Source: a virus
DNA: 47,264 bases
Virus record (IMG/VR): IMGVR_UViG_3300033155_001653
Location: 1 to 47,264 of that record
Direction: 5' to 3' (one strand)
The notes below the pieces were generated by a model, which was not told where the DNA came from, did not search any database, and saw only the letters and a list, made by a program, of their open reading frames with translations. Positions 39,185-46,418 of the stretch are shown piece by piece. Every line of letters starts with the position of its first letter. The first letter of the stretch is position 1. Position numbers and translations under genes: made by a program.

Positions 39185-40188
39185 GAATCATGCACCGAAA
39201 CATTGGAAAATTTTCGGGGCCAGTCATCCATGGAACCGAGGTCGCCCCACTCCCAGATAATCCATCCCACGCTGGTCGAGCCTACTGGCTAACTGGGCAA
39301 GCCGAAACAGGCAACAAGATGGGCTCCATCATGATGGCAGACGGCACCGCCTTCACTATTGGGCGAGACCAGCACATTGCGGTCTACCCGAAGGAGCTTG
39401 CCAGTGAAGACTTCAATGCCGCCGACGACCAGGGTGGAGCGTGGCTACTGCTCGCCGCCATTGAAGTTGCTCACGGCCCCATCCACCAGCTCTGGGAAGC
39501 TCTGGAAGCAGAAGGCTGGTACGTCGCCCCAGACGGCTCTCTGCGCTGGATTGGAAACGGCAGAGCCAAGGTAAGAAACCGCTGGCTAAAGCACCGGGGA
39601 GGCGACCTCGTCCATGGGGCTGTCATCAGGAACGTCATCACTCCGAAAAATGGTGTTGTTGGCAAGGGCTCGGAATGGGAGACCGCCAAGAAATGGGCCA
39701 AACTGTTCCACTTCCTGACCGCCCATGAAAGTACCTGGCTCCTTCAGCAGCGCTTCGGAATCAACCACCTGACCCATCGCGTCCGCACCAACAAGTTCCG
39801 CCTGGCCGACCACCGCCGCAAGGTCACGATGCAACAAGCCGTTTATGGTGACGTCGATATCAGTAATATACACCTAAGAACAACCCTGGGCGAAGAGCTG
39901 GACATGGCCCTGTGCGTGTTCCACAGCTACACCGTAAACGCCCCAAGCGTGGCCTTCAAATTACTAGCCAAAGCCATCAATGCCGAGGGCTACAAGCCGA
40001 AGCTCGGTGACCCCAGGGCCGACCCCCTCGAGCGGCGCAACTTCGCTGTCACGCTTCTCCGTATGATCAAAGAAAAGAAATACGGGCGATGGGATAAGCG
40101 GTGGAAGCGGACCCGGAAGGCTGCGATGGATGTGGGATGGTGGGACGAGACCCTGTTCAAGGCCCCGTCCGGGGTGATGACCCCCTAG
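39181..40188 (+). CDS. Hypothetical protein, function unknown
   Basis: 335 residues from the ATG at 39181 (ATGA overlap). The N-terminal 60 residues read as an IHGTEVAPLPDNPSH segment and a nuclease-like or beta-sheet fold. The centre has WLKHRGGDLVHGAVIRNVIT. The C-terminus (RWDKRWKRTRKAAMDVGWWD) is a basic aromatic helix seen in some uncharacterised phage proteins. Its stop shares a CTAG with the convergent gene. No function proposed. Confidence 0.76.
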   Translation: MRIMHRNIGKFSGPVIHGTEVAPLPDNPSHAGRAYWLTGQAETGNKMGSIMMADGTAFTIGRDQHIAVYPKELASEDFNAADDQGGAWLLLAAIEVAHGPIHQLWEALEAEGWYVAPDGSLRWIGNGRAKVRNRWLKHRGGDLVHGAVIRNVITPKNGVVGKGSEWETAKKWAKLFHFLTAHESTWLLQQRFGINHLTHRVRTNKFRLADHRRKVTMQQAVYGDVDISNIHLRTTLGEELDMALCVFHSYTVNAPSVAFKLLAKAINAEGYKPKLGDPRADPLERRNFAVTLLRMIKEKKYGRWDKRWKRTRKAAMDVGWWDETLFKAPSGVMTP

Positions 40189-40694
40189 TTCTCGATGGGG
40201 GCGAACCCGAAAGCTGAGGGGGATTTTACCACATAGACGTTCTGCTCGATGACGGCCTTCTCGTAGGCAACCGTGAGGAGCTGGGTGCGGACGTAGTGAA
40301 GGGCGATTCGACGACCCATCTCGAGAGCCTTGCCACGAAGAAGGTCGCTCTCGGCGCGGTCCTTGGCGCGGCCTTCGGCGATAACCGTGGTCACGAGCCA
40401 TGAGCCAGTGCGTGCGTGGCTCTGGCTGAACCCGCGCTCATTGTCATGGCGGGTTGTGTGGCTGAATTGCTCATCACAGGTCTGGCGCTCAAAGAGGATT
40501 TCGAGGGCGCGGACCACGGCGACGGCGCTACGATTGAGCGCGGCCTCGATGCGGGCCACGATCTCGCGCTCCGCACGGGCTTGGGCGGAATTGCGGCGCG
40601 CGCGCCCAGGAGCGAGAGCGGCGAAAGTCGCGAGGGCCGCGACAGTGATGGTGTTGAGATTGGTGTTGGTGTTGATTGTGGTGTTAGCGGTCAT
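40185..40694 (-). CDS. Hypothetical protein with an ARQT-like motif
   Basis: 169 residues with GGAGGACACC before the ATG. A Thr/Asn-rich start (TANTTINTNTNLNT) precedes a helical domain. ALEILFERQTCDEQFSHTTR (62-81) followed by ERGFSQSHARTGSW resembles a family of phage and plasmid proteins with an R-Q-T-x-D-E ... N-x-x-GF pattern, function unknown. It has a conserved-spacer promoter. Confidence 0.72.
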   Translation of the reverse strand: MTANTTINTNTNLNTITVAALATFAALAPGRARRNSAQARAEREIVARIEAALNRSAVAVVRALEILFERQTCDEQFSHTTRHDNERGFSQSHARTGSWLVTTVIAEGRAKDRAESDLLRGKALEMGRRIALHYVRTQLLTVAYEKAVIEQNVYVVKSPSAFGFAPIEN

Positions 40695-40729
40695 GGTGTC
40701 CTCCGGGTTAGTGTTGCCGTCCTACCCAT

Positions 40730-40757
40730 AATCTAAGCATTGGTTTGCGATTGTCAA
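40730..40757 (-). promoter_or_regulatory. Conserved-spacer promoter
   Basis: TTGACA (40752-40757), spacer ATCGCAAACCAATGCT, TAGATT (40730-40735). The spacer is identical to 22376-22403 on the other strand. Confidence 0.88.
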
Positions 40758-40771
40758 CAGGACACCTTGGT

Positions 40772-41389
40772 TTATTTCAACGGAGGCTCCATGGCTCTTC
40801 GGATAGCCATATCGACAGCAGCATCATTGTTATTCATCACACCAGCTAAAAGTGCAATTTCATCATGAATCTTATTCCTTTTAGCCAATTGCTTCTCTGT
40901 CGCAACCTGCCAGTCATGAACGCCACAGCATGATTGGATCTTCAAAGCAACCCTCGATATCACCTTGTGAAATGTTCGAGGACTTTTATGGTTCTCATGC
41001 AAGGCACCACACATCAATTTGTAACTGTCTCCACTATCATTTCTGTACTTTATGAGGTTATCAAAAAGCCACTGATAGACCTCGATCTTGAGCTTCGGAC
41101 TAATCGTAAGAGCCAAGTCAATGAATAACAATGGATGAACCCAGGTGTGCTGACCCCTTCTCCCACCTTTGACCATAACAGTGCCAAATTCCCCTTCAAG
41201 CTCGTCGATGAATTCTCTAGTATTTTTATTCTTCATCCATTGCGAGAAATTGAAATCTCTGATCCCCTCCATGCGGCGCTTTTTATTTGCAGCTCTCATC
41301 AAATCAGTTGCAGAAAAAAACTCACTCTTTGATTTTTGAGATATGTGCTCACCAAAAAGCACTCGTTTCATCTCAACCTCAGTCTTCAT
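40772..41389 (-). CDS. KilA-N domain protein
   Basis: 205 residues from the ATG at 41389 with AAGGAGG 4 nt upstream. The KilA-N pattern is clear: FFSATDLMRAANK (24-36), FNFSQWMKNKNTREF (46-60), VMVKGGRRGQHTWVHPLLFI (71-90) and SPKLKIEVYQWLFDNL (97-112). The domain binds DNA and is common in phages and nucleocytoplasmic viruses. The gene is clearly more AT-rich than its neighbours and has its own promoter flanked by an inverted repeat, as if recently acquired and self-regulated. Confidence 0.88.
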   Translation of the reverse strand: MKTEVEMKRVLFGEHISQKSKSEFFSATDLMRAANKKRRMEGIRDFNFSQWMKNKNTREFIDELEGEFGTVMVKGGRRGQHTWVHPLLFIDLALTISPKLKIEVYQWLFDNLIKYRNDSGDSYKLMCGALHENHKSPRTFHKVISRVALKIQSCCGVHDWQVATEKQLAKRNKIHDEIALLAGVMNNNDAAVDMAIRRAMEPPLK

Positions 41390-41402
41390 ATGACCTCCTT
41401 TG

Positions 41403-41475
41403 TAGGGTAATTGTTTTACCATTATTATTATATCAAATTTATGATGTCAAACTTTTTGTCAAAATGATTACCCTA
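41403..41475. promoter_or_regulatory. Promoter and paired operator-like repeats of the KilA-N gene
   Basis: The minus-strand promoter has TTGACA (41445-41450) and TAATAA (41422-41427) spaced by 17 nt. TAGGGTAAT (41403-41411) and its inverted copy ATTACCCTA (41467-41475) flank it, and a GGTAA/TTACC dyad overlaps the first copy. This is the layout of an autoregulated repressor gene. Confidence 0.6.
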
Positions 41476-41515
41476 TAAAGATAAATAATTTCAGAAAATT
41501 CCCACATCCATCCTG

Positions 41516-41543
41516 TTGACAATCCCAAACCAGTGCTTAGGTT
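41516..41543 (+). promoter_or_regulatory. Conserved-spacer promoter
   Basis: TTGACA (41516-41521), spacer ATCCCAAACCAGTGCT, TAGGTT (41538-41543), followed by the shared leader GGACGGGAGATACACC. Confidence 0.88.
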
Positions 41544-41566
41544 ATAGGTAGGACGGGAGATACACC

Positions 41567-41758
41567 ATGACGAAAATTCAAAGCTGCCCAGTTTGCGGAA
41601 GCACACCCGAGAAAGAGGAATACTCGTTCAAAGGCGAGCGGGTCCACCTCTATGCGTGTCCCTGTGATTGTGTTGTCCCCGACGAACTGAAGGGCACCGA
41701 CGCTGAAGCCCAAGAAGAATGGACTCATTGTGTCGAGGCCGAAAAGGGGCAGAAATGA
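41567..41758 (+). CDS. Small zinc-ribbon protein
   Basis: 63 residues. CPVCGST (7-13) and CPCDC (31-35) form a zinc site. The C-terminus is acidic. First gene of a three-gene coupled unit (41567-42986). This layout resembles Lar-type restriction-alleviation proteins, but the match is too weak for that name. Confidence 0.75.
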   Translation: MTKIQSCPVCGSTPEKEEYSFKGERVHLYACPCDCVVPDELKGTDAEAQEEWTHCVEAEKGQK

Positions 41759-42609
41759 CCACGGTCACCGCCAAGGTCCGAGCGCTTCTGAACACAGCAG
41801 CCAGCAGCTCTGGGTCGACCCCACATGAGGCCCACACTGCTGCATCCATCGCTGTAGACATCGCTCGCAAGGCCGACGCTGGTCACCTGGTAGCCCGTGC
41901 GCTCAATGCTCAAGCCAAAGCTGCTGCTCGCGTGGCGCGCACCGAAGTATCTGACGCCACTGAACCCAATTTCATCAATCCTTTGCACACAATATGGGAA
42001 AAAGCCCACACCAAAGGCCAATTCATATTTGACTACACAGCCCGCGACAAAGCCGTGAAGCACTACGCTTGGTCCGTGCCGACCGAATACGCCATCCGTC
42101 GCATCATCGAGTGCGGACCCGTGGTCGAGATCGGCGCCGGTTCAGGGTACTGGGCCAGCCTCATCGCGCAGCTCGGCGGAGACGTCATAGCCTTCGACCA
42201 ATATCAGCCCCATGAGAACAAGGACTATCCCTTCGAGCAAGGTTGGTTCGAGGTCCAAGAAGGTGGCCCCGAGAAGGGCGCTGAGCACTCCAACAGGGCG
42301 CTGTTCCTGTGCTGGCCCCCATATGCCACCTCCTTCGCCTACGACTGCCTGAAGGCGTACCAAGGCGACACGCTCATCTTTGTGGGCGAGGGCTCTGGTG
42401 GCTGCACTGGCGACGACGATTTTTTCCGTCTCCTTGATGATCACTATGACCAGGATGACGACGATTTTTTCCGTCTCCTTGGTGATCACTATGACCAGGA
42501 TGACGACGAGTCTGACATCAAGGCCCAATGGGAAGAAGTCGAGTGCGTGACCATCCCGCAATGGGAAGGCATCCATGACTACATGACCATCTACAGGAGG
42601 AAAAAATGA
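41755..42609 (+). CDS. Class I SAM-dependent methyltransferase-like protein
   Basis: 284 residues from the ATG at 41755 (ATGA overlap). After a helical N-terminus, VVEIGAGSGYWASLIAQLGG is SAM-binding motif I, followed by DVIAFDQYQ, whose Asp would contact the ribose. LFLCWPPYATSF takes the place of motif IV, and VGEGSGGCTGDDDFF follows. The target is unknown: DNA, protein or small molecule. A 45-bp tandem duplication adds 15 residues (DDDFFRLL-DHYDQD) within the last third. Confidence 0.78.
   Translation: MTTVTAKVRALLNTAASSSGSTPHEAHTAASIAVDIARKADAGHLVARALNAQAKAAARVARTEVSDATEPNFINPLHTIWEKAHTKGQFIFDYTARDKAVKHYAWSVPTEYAIRRIIECGPVVEIGAGSGYWASLIAQLGGDVIAFDQYQPHENKDYPFEQGWFEVQEGGPEKGAEHSNRALFLCWPPYATSFAYDCLKAYQGDTLIFVGEGSGGCTGDDDFFRLLDDHYDQDDDDFFRLLGDHYDQDDDESDIKAQWEEVECVTIPQWEGIHDYMTIYRRKK
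42412..42501 (+). repeat. 45-bp in-frame tandem duplication
   Basis: Two adjacent 45-bp units (42412-42456 and 42457-42501) differ by a single base, which changes Asp to Gly. Each encodes 15 residues, DDDFFRLL then D or G and DHYDQD. A partial third start (GACGACGAG) follows. Confidence 0.92.
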
Positions 42610-42986
42610 GTGAGCACAACATGAATGTCTGGATTCTCAAGACAAATGGGAGTGCTGTTTTAGTCAAAGATGCCCCCTTCACCTACTACAAAGACACCGG
42701 CTGGGAGCTGTCCCTGGACTGGGCCAAGAAGCAAATCGGAAATGGCTGCACCATTGCCGAGCTGGTTCGCCTGCCCTGGGGCGACCTCTGGATCGATGAA
42801 GAGGGTCTGTTCCGCGAAGAGCGCAACCTCAATGGGTTCGCCACGTCTCTCTACCAAGCTGCATTCGGTGGCGGCAACCCCATCGTAGGCAATGCTGTTC
42901 TCGTTATGAAGAAGAACGCCAAGATGAACCGCGAGCTAGCCCACATCCTCACCCAGCTTGTCGCAAAAAGCAGCTCCACCTGTTGA
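42606..42986 (+). CDS. DUF3846-like small protein
   Basis: 126 residues from the ATG at 42606 (ATGA overlap; AGGAGG upstream). LWIDEEGLFREERNLNGFAT (60-79) and NPIVGNAVLV (90-99) resemble the DEEG/IVG pattern of DUF3846, a family common in phages and plasmids of unknown role. Third gene of the 41567 unit. Confidence 0.68.
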   Translation: MSEHNMNVWILKTNGSAVLVKDAPFTYYKDTGWELSLDWAKKQIGNGCTIAELVRLPWGDLWIDEEGLFREERNLNGFATSLYQAAFGGGNPIVGNAVLVMKKNAKMNRELAHILTQLVAKSSSTC

Positions 42987-43010
42987 CAATCGCATTCTAG
43001 TGCTTAGATT
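42983..43010 (+). promoter_or_regulatory. Conserved-spacer promoter
   Basis: TTGACA (42983-42988), spacer ATCGCATTCTAGTGCT, TAGATT (43005-43010), then the shared leader. It overlaps the stop of the preceding gene. Confidence 0.86.
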
Positions 43011-43033
43011 ATAGACAGGACGGGAGATACACC

Positions 43034-43246
43034 ATGACACAAAACATCCAAGACTGGGCCGACGCCCGCTGCGCGGAGTACGAAGAAGAAATCGATGCTC
43101 GCCATTGCCTCGGTAGCGCCAACGACGCTCGTAGCCAAGGCTGGGTAGACTGCACCCCCGAAGAAAACGCCTACTACAATGAGCTGGAGATGAAAATTGA
43201 GGCCGACGCCGAAGCATGGGAAGCCCAGTGCGAAGGCACCTGGTAG
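43034..43246 (+). CDS. Small acidic hypothetical protein
   Basis: 70 residues after GACGGGAGATACACC. Very acidic and helical with three Cys and several Trp. No motif recognised. Confidence 0.72.
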   Translation: MTQNIQDWADARCAEYEEEIDARHCLGSANDARSQGWVDCTPEENAYYNELEMKIEADAEAWEAQCEGTW

Positions 43247-43255
43247 GAGGACATC

Positions 43256-43573
43256 ATGGATTACGACCCAACATCAGACAAAGAATGCAAAGAAGCTCTA
43301 GCAGAAATCGATGCCTTGGTCGGTACCAAGGACGAGGCTGACCGTTGGGGTCAGTTGAACAACTTCGCCTGTGACTGCTACTTCGAAGGAGAGCTGGAGA
43401 TCATGAAAAAAGGCCCACGCCATCTTGGTACAAACAAGCTCTTCACCAAGGAAGAGGCACTGGCGTGGGTAGAGAAGGTCTACGAAGACAAGAACCAAGA
43501 ACCCATCTCCGATGACCTCTTCAAAAGCATCGGACTCGAGCCGCTCTGCATGAATGGTCTGAAAATAAGATAA
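43256..43573 (+). CDS. Small acidic hypothetical protein
   Basis: 105 residues with AGGAGG upstream. Acidic, mainly helical (KECKEALAEIDALVGTKDEA). Co-transcribed with the 43034 gene. Its TAA is four bases from the stop of the convergent deformylase gene. Function unknown. Confidence 0.72.
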   Translation: MDYDPTSDKECKEALAEIDALVGTKDEADRWGQLNNFACDCYFEGELEIMKKGPRHLGTNKLFTKEEALAWVEKVYEDKNQEPISDDLFKSIGLEPLCMNGLKIR

Positions 43574-43577
43574 ACGA

Positions 43578-44270
43578 CTAGCGGCGCTTCTTCCGCTTGA
43601 CCTTCTTACGGACCCTGGTCTTCGGCGCCACCTTGAGCTTCGGATTCACCCTGATGGTGTCGTTCTCGACTCCCTTGTGAAAGCGCACGATGGCCTTTCT
43701 CGCACTATCCTTCGCCATCGGTTTCATGCGATCCAAAAACGTCTTGCCGTCGAGGTGATCCATCTCATGCTGAATGATTCGTCCCAACATCCCATCCATG
43801 GAAAGGGTGTATGGCTCACCCTTCCTACTGCAAGCCCGTAAAATTACGTTTTCTGGGCGCTTCACGACTTCATTGACGCCAGGGAAGCTCAGGCATCCTT
43901 CTATGATTCCGACTTCTTGTGACCCCTCTGGAGTCTCAATGACCGGATTGACGGCGACGAGGAGTTGATTGACGCTCTCCCCCTTCTTCACCCTTGCACC
44001 CAGAGCTGTAATGTCCGACACGAAAACTCGGAGCGACACACCAATCTGAATTGCCGACAGGCCAATTCCGCCGCACATGTACATCGTGGTCACCATGTCT
44101 GAGACGAGCTTGTCTAGCTGCTCGCCAAAGAATTCTGGTGGTACCTCTTTGCTGGGAGCCAACAGACGATCATCCGGATAGAAGACAATGCCGCTGACCT
44201 GCCCCGCTGGTGCGTCACGGAGAAGCTCTGGGGTTGGCTCCTTCATTATCTCAATGACCTCGACACTCAT
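43578..44270 (-). CDS. def: Peptide deformylase
   Basis: 230 residues, ATG overlapping the preceding TGA (ATGA). All three motifs are intact: GGIGLSAIQIG (67-77), EGCLSFPG (124-131, metal-binding Cys) and QHEMDHLDG (167-175, both His ligands and catalytic Glu). It removes formyl groups from new proteins. Phage copies are known, for example in cyanophages. A basic C-terminal tail of about 45 residues (RKKVKRKKRR) is unusual and could bind the ribosome or RNA. Confidence 0.93.
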   Translation of the reverse strand: MSVEVIEIMKEPTPELLRDAPAGQVSGIVFYPDDRLLAPSKEVPPEFFGEQLDKLVSDMVTTMYMCGGIGLSAIQIGVSLRVFVSDITALGARVKKGESVNQLLVAVNPVIETPEGSQEVGIIEGCLSFPGVNEVVKRPENVILRACSRKGEPYTLSMDGMLGRIIQHEMDHLDGKTFLDRMKPMAKDSARKAIVRFHKGVENDTIRVNPKLKVAPKTRVRKKVKRKKRR

Positions 44271-44617
44271 TGCTTTGTGCTCGTTGTCGGGGCGTTCTGC
44301 TTTGAGCGAGCCAGCTTCGCAACCTTCGCCGCTTGATGTTTGGCCTCCATATCCCGTGCCTGCTGCCTGGGCACAGGCTCGAGCTTCATCATTTCGATAG
44401 AGTCGTCGAGCACGAAGACGCCCTTGTCGATGTTCTCAGCTTGAAGCATTCGCTGGATGCCTGTAAGGACTTCCTGGTGATTGCACCCCTTGGGAACTTG
44501 GATAATCAGGAGACCATCGACAGCTCCCCTGATGTAAACCTTGGAGCCCCCAATATCCTTGACCTCAGCATCGTCTTTGTGTGTGACCGCCGTCACCTCG
44601 TACCACAGGCCACTCAT
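44267..44617 (-). CDS. Small hypothetical protein
   Basis: 116 residues, ATG overlapping the preceding TGA (ATGA). A beta-rich first half (VYIRGAVDGLLIIQVPKG) and a basic helical C-terminus (RQQARDMEAKHQAAK). Co-translated with the deformylase. Function unknown. Confidence 0.72.
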   Translation of the reverse strand: MSGLWYEVTAVTHKDDAEVKDIGGSKVYIRGAVDGLLIIQVPKGCNHQEVLTGIQRMLQAENIDKGVFVLDDSIEMMKLEPVPRQQARDMEAKHQAAKVAKLARSKQNAPTTSTKQ

Positions 44618-44964
44618 GTCTCATACCTCGCAGTTGGATTGACTCCTGCCGAGATGATGGTGAATTGAGTCAAGTCGACCCCCTCCGCCGGAAGCTCCCG
44701 GTAGGCAACGAACGTGTGCATCTTTTTGTCTGGCAAGACAAGCACCACATTCTTGTTGTTTGGCAGCGCGTCGATAACGTCGAAGCTGTCGATCTCCATC
44801 TCCACGATGCTCTTGTCTTTGTCCCGGATGAACCTCACTTTGTACCCATCCACCACATTGGCAGGATCGATGATAGCGAGAGTTCCGCGCGCTTCAGGAC
44901 CACGCACCATATCCTTGCCTTCGGGCTGAAATGCCAGCGTCCTGAATAGGCGAACGACCTTCAT
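44614..44964 (-). CDS. Small hypothetical protein
   Basis: 116 residues, probably beta-rich (TLAIIDPANVVDGYKVRF, then VVLVLPDKKMHTFVAY). No Shine-Dalgarno; the -10 box lies 7 nt above the ATG, so the mRNA is probably leaderless. First gene of the unit that ends with the deformylase. Confidence 0.72.
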   Translation of the reverse strand: MKVVRLFRTLAFQPEGKDMVRGPEARGTLAIIDPANVVDGYKVRFIRDKDKSIVEMEIDSFDVIDALPNNKNVVLVLPDKKMHTFVAYRELPAEGVDLTQFTIISAGVNPTARYET

Positions 44965-44970
44965 ACAATC

Positions 44971-44999
44971 AATATGAGCATACAGGAAGGAGTTGTCAA
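44971..44999 (-). promoter_or_regulatory. Promoter of the deformylase unit
   Basis: TTGACA (44994-44999), a 17-nt spacer and CATATT (44971-44976). Six bases separate the -10 box from the ATG at 44964. Confidence 0.6.
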
Positions 45000-45004
45000 T
45001 GCTG

Positions 45005-45454
45005 TCAGAGGGAGAGACCGACCAATGGATCGCCAGACATAGGACTAAGTCTCACGGCCTTCAGCTTGCTATCCACCTTGCTGGCAGCAGCAGTCTCCTG
45101 GACCCTGACGGGGATACGCTTCGACATGACCCCGCGCTCTCCATCTCGAATTCGGACCTCAGTCGTCAGCGCCACCAATGTCTCTGACAGGCTACCCATG
45201 ATTTTCTCATGCTCACGCAACCGCACCCTGGCGTTCTCAGCAAGCTCCAGCACGTCTGAGCTGGCCTTGTCCTTGGCACTGCCAACCGAGACAATGACCT
45301 TCGTTTGGTTGGCCTTCAGGCTCGCAATAGACACCTCGATCCGGCCTATTCTCTCACCGAAGCTGAAAAAGTACCCCCCGATGACGAGGAGCGCTCCTAT
45401 AGCTCCGATGACACCGAAGATGGTAGACAGCTTGACCGTAGTTCCGCCAGCCAT
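45005..45454 (-). CDS. Small membrane protein with coiled coil
   Basis: 149 residues with AGGAGGTCATC before the ATG. Transmembrane segment at about 10-30 (TIFGVIGAIGALLVIGGYFF), then a coiled-coil region (37-95) and a basic C-terminus. Holin- or spanin-like topology is possible, but nothing ties it to lysis. Confidence 0.74.
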   Translation of the reverse strand: MAGGTTVKLSTIFGVIGAIGALLVIGGYFFSFGERIGRIEVSIASLKANQTKVIVSVGSAKDKASSDVLELAENARVRLREHEKIMGSLSETLVALTTEVRIRDGERGVMSKRIPVRVQETAAASKVDSKLKAVRLSPMSGDPLVGLSL

Positions 45455-45486
45455 GATGACCTCCTACAAGGCCAGGATACCACGCC

Positions 45487-45738
45487 TCACCCTACCCTGA
45501 TGCCACCAATTCTCACGCTGACAGGAACCATGTGGCCGCTTGTCTTGCTGCTCATCTCATCTATGCACTTGCCACACGTCTTGTAGGACATGAGGACACC
45601 GTCAGATGCTTCAAGAATAGGCTCGCACCCTTCCAGGGAGCACCAGCTTTCTACTCCGCAGCCTGGGCATCTGTGGACGTGCGCTTCATCTGTTCTAGTT
45701 CCTTTTCTAAGACCGCGCCCACCTCCGTCTTGTACCAC
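45487..45738 (-). CDS. Small zinc-ribbon frame, start uncertain
   Basis: From about 45680 the frame reads like protein: HRCPGCGVESWCSLEGCEP, then SYKTCGKCIDEM, with Cys pairs typical of a zinc ribbon. No ATG precedes it in frame; the only in-frame candidate is a GTG at 45738. Most of the N-terminus overlaps the winged-helix gene in another frame, so it could instead be reached by a -1 frameshift from that gene. Confidence 0.4.
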   Translation of the reverse strand: MVQDGGGRGLRKGTRTDEAHVHRCPGCGVESWCSLEGCEPILEASDGVLMSYKTCGKCIDEMSSKTSGHMVPVSVRIGGIRVG

Positions 45739-46418
45739 CCCAGGCTCACATCCTGAGCCACTGCCAACCTCGCCCGAAGACTCAGAAGTCGCTTCCTCAT
45801 CACCGAGTTGTCGACCGCAAATTCCTTCGCCAACGAGGTTATTGTCGTCACCTTGTCTGTTTTTAGCCTCTTCAAGACAGCAATCTCCTCGTCCTCCGTT
45901 GGATTCGGCAGCATCAGCTCGTCGTGTTTGTCCAGAAAGTCCTCTCCCTCCCGTGTCCTTCTCCACCCCTGGGCAACATCCTTCTTCGCGTAACCCCTGC
46001 CCTCCAATCTCTTCAGGCGGTTCTTCAATGTCGACATGTGCATCAACAAGTCCTTCGCCAACATTTTCACCGACGACGTCATCGTGCATTCCAATGCCCG
46101 AAGAGCCACAACGTCTTTCTTGTTCAACATAGGAGGTAAAGGGGGCTCTACACTGCTGCCCCCTTTTTCAGCTTTTTCTTTCTTCTTCTCAGGTGGAGCG
46201 CCATAAAAACCAATGAGCTTGAGCATTCGAGAAATCGACTCGCTGTACTCCTTCTGAGACATCAGCTCTTGTATTTTCCCAAGCACCTCGTCTCGATAAC
46301 GATCTGCCTCCTTGCAGTCAGCCTCAGCCTTCTCATATGAATCAAAAAGATCAATCAGCTTCTTCACTTCTGCAACCTTTTCTAAAGGCGGTCCTTGCCC
46401 GAGAGCCCCCATCTCCAC
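45651..46418 (-). CDS. Winged-helix/coiled-coil hypothetical protein
   Basis: 255 residues if started at the GTG at 46418; an ATG at 46412 or a GTG near residue 18 are alternatives. Residues 15-75 are a helical coiled coil. Two winged-helix-like repeats follow (about 100-155 and 180-235; LAKDLLMHMSTLKNRLKRLE and SLAKEFAVDNSVMRKRLLSL), each ending in a GW-x-x-T segment. Probably a DNA-binding protein with duplicated HTH. Confidence 0.75.
   Translation of the reverse strand: MEMGALGQGPPLEKVAEVKKLIDLFDSYEKAEADCKEADRYRDEVLGKIQELMSQKEYSESISRMLKLIGFYGAPPEKKKEKAEKGGSSVEPPLPPMLNKKDVVALRALECTMTSSVKMLAKDLLMHMSTLKNRLKRLEGRGYAKKDVAQGWRRTREGEDFLDKHDELMLPNPTEDEEIAVLKRLKTDKVTTITSLAKEFAVDNSVMRKRLLSLRARLAVAQDVSLGWYKTEVGAVLEKELEQMKRTSTDAQAAE

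Noticed and set aside
45739-46089. N-terminal part of a 200-codon frame opposite in phase to the winged-helix gene
   Set aside because: Repetitive Gly/Glu/Val sequence typical of a shadow frame; only its last 60 or so codons look real.
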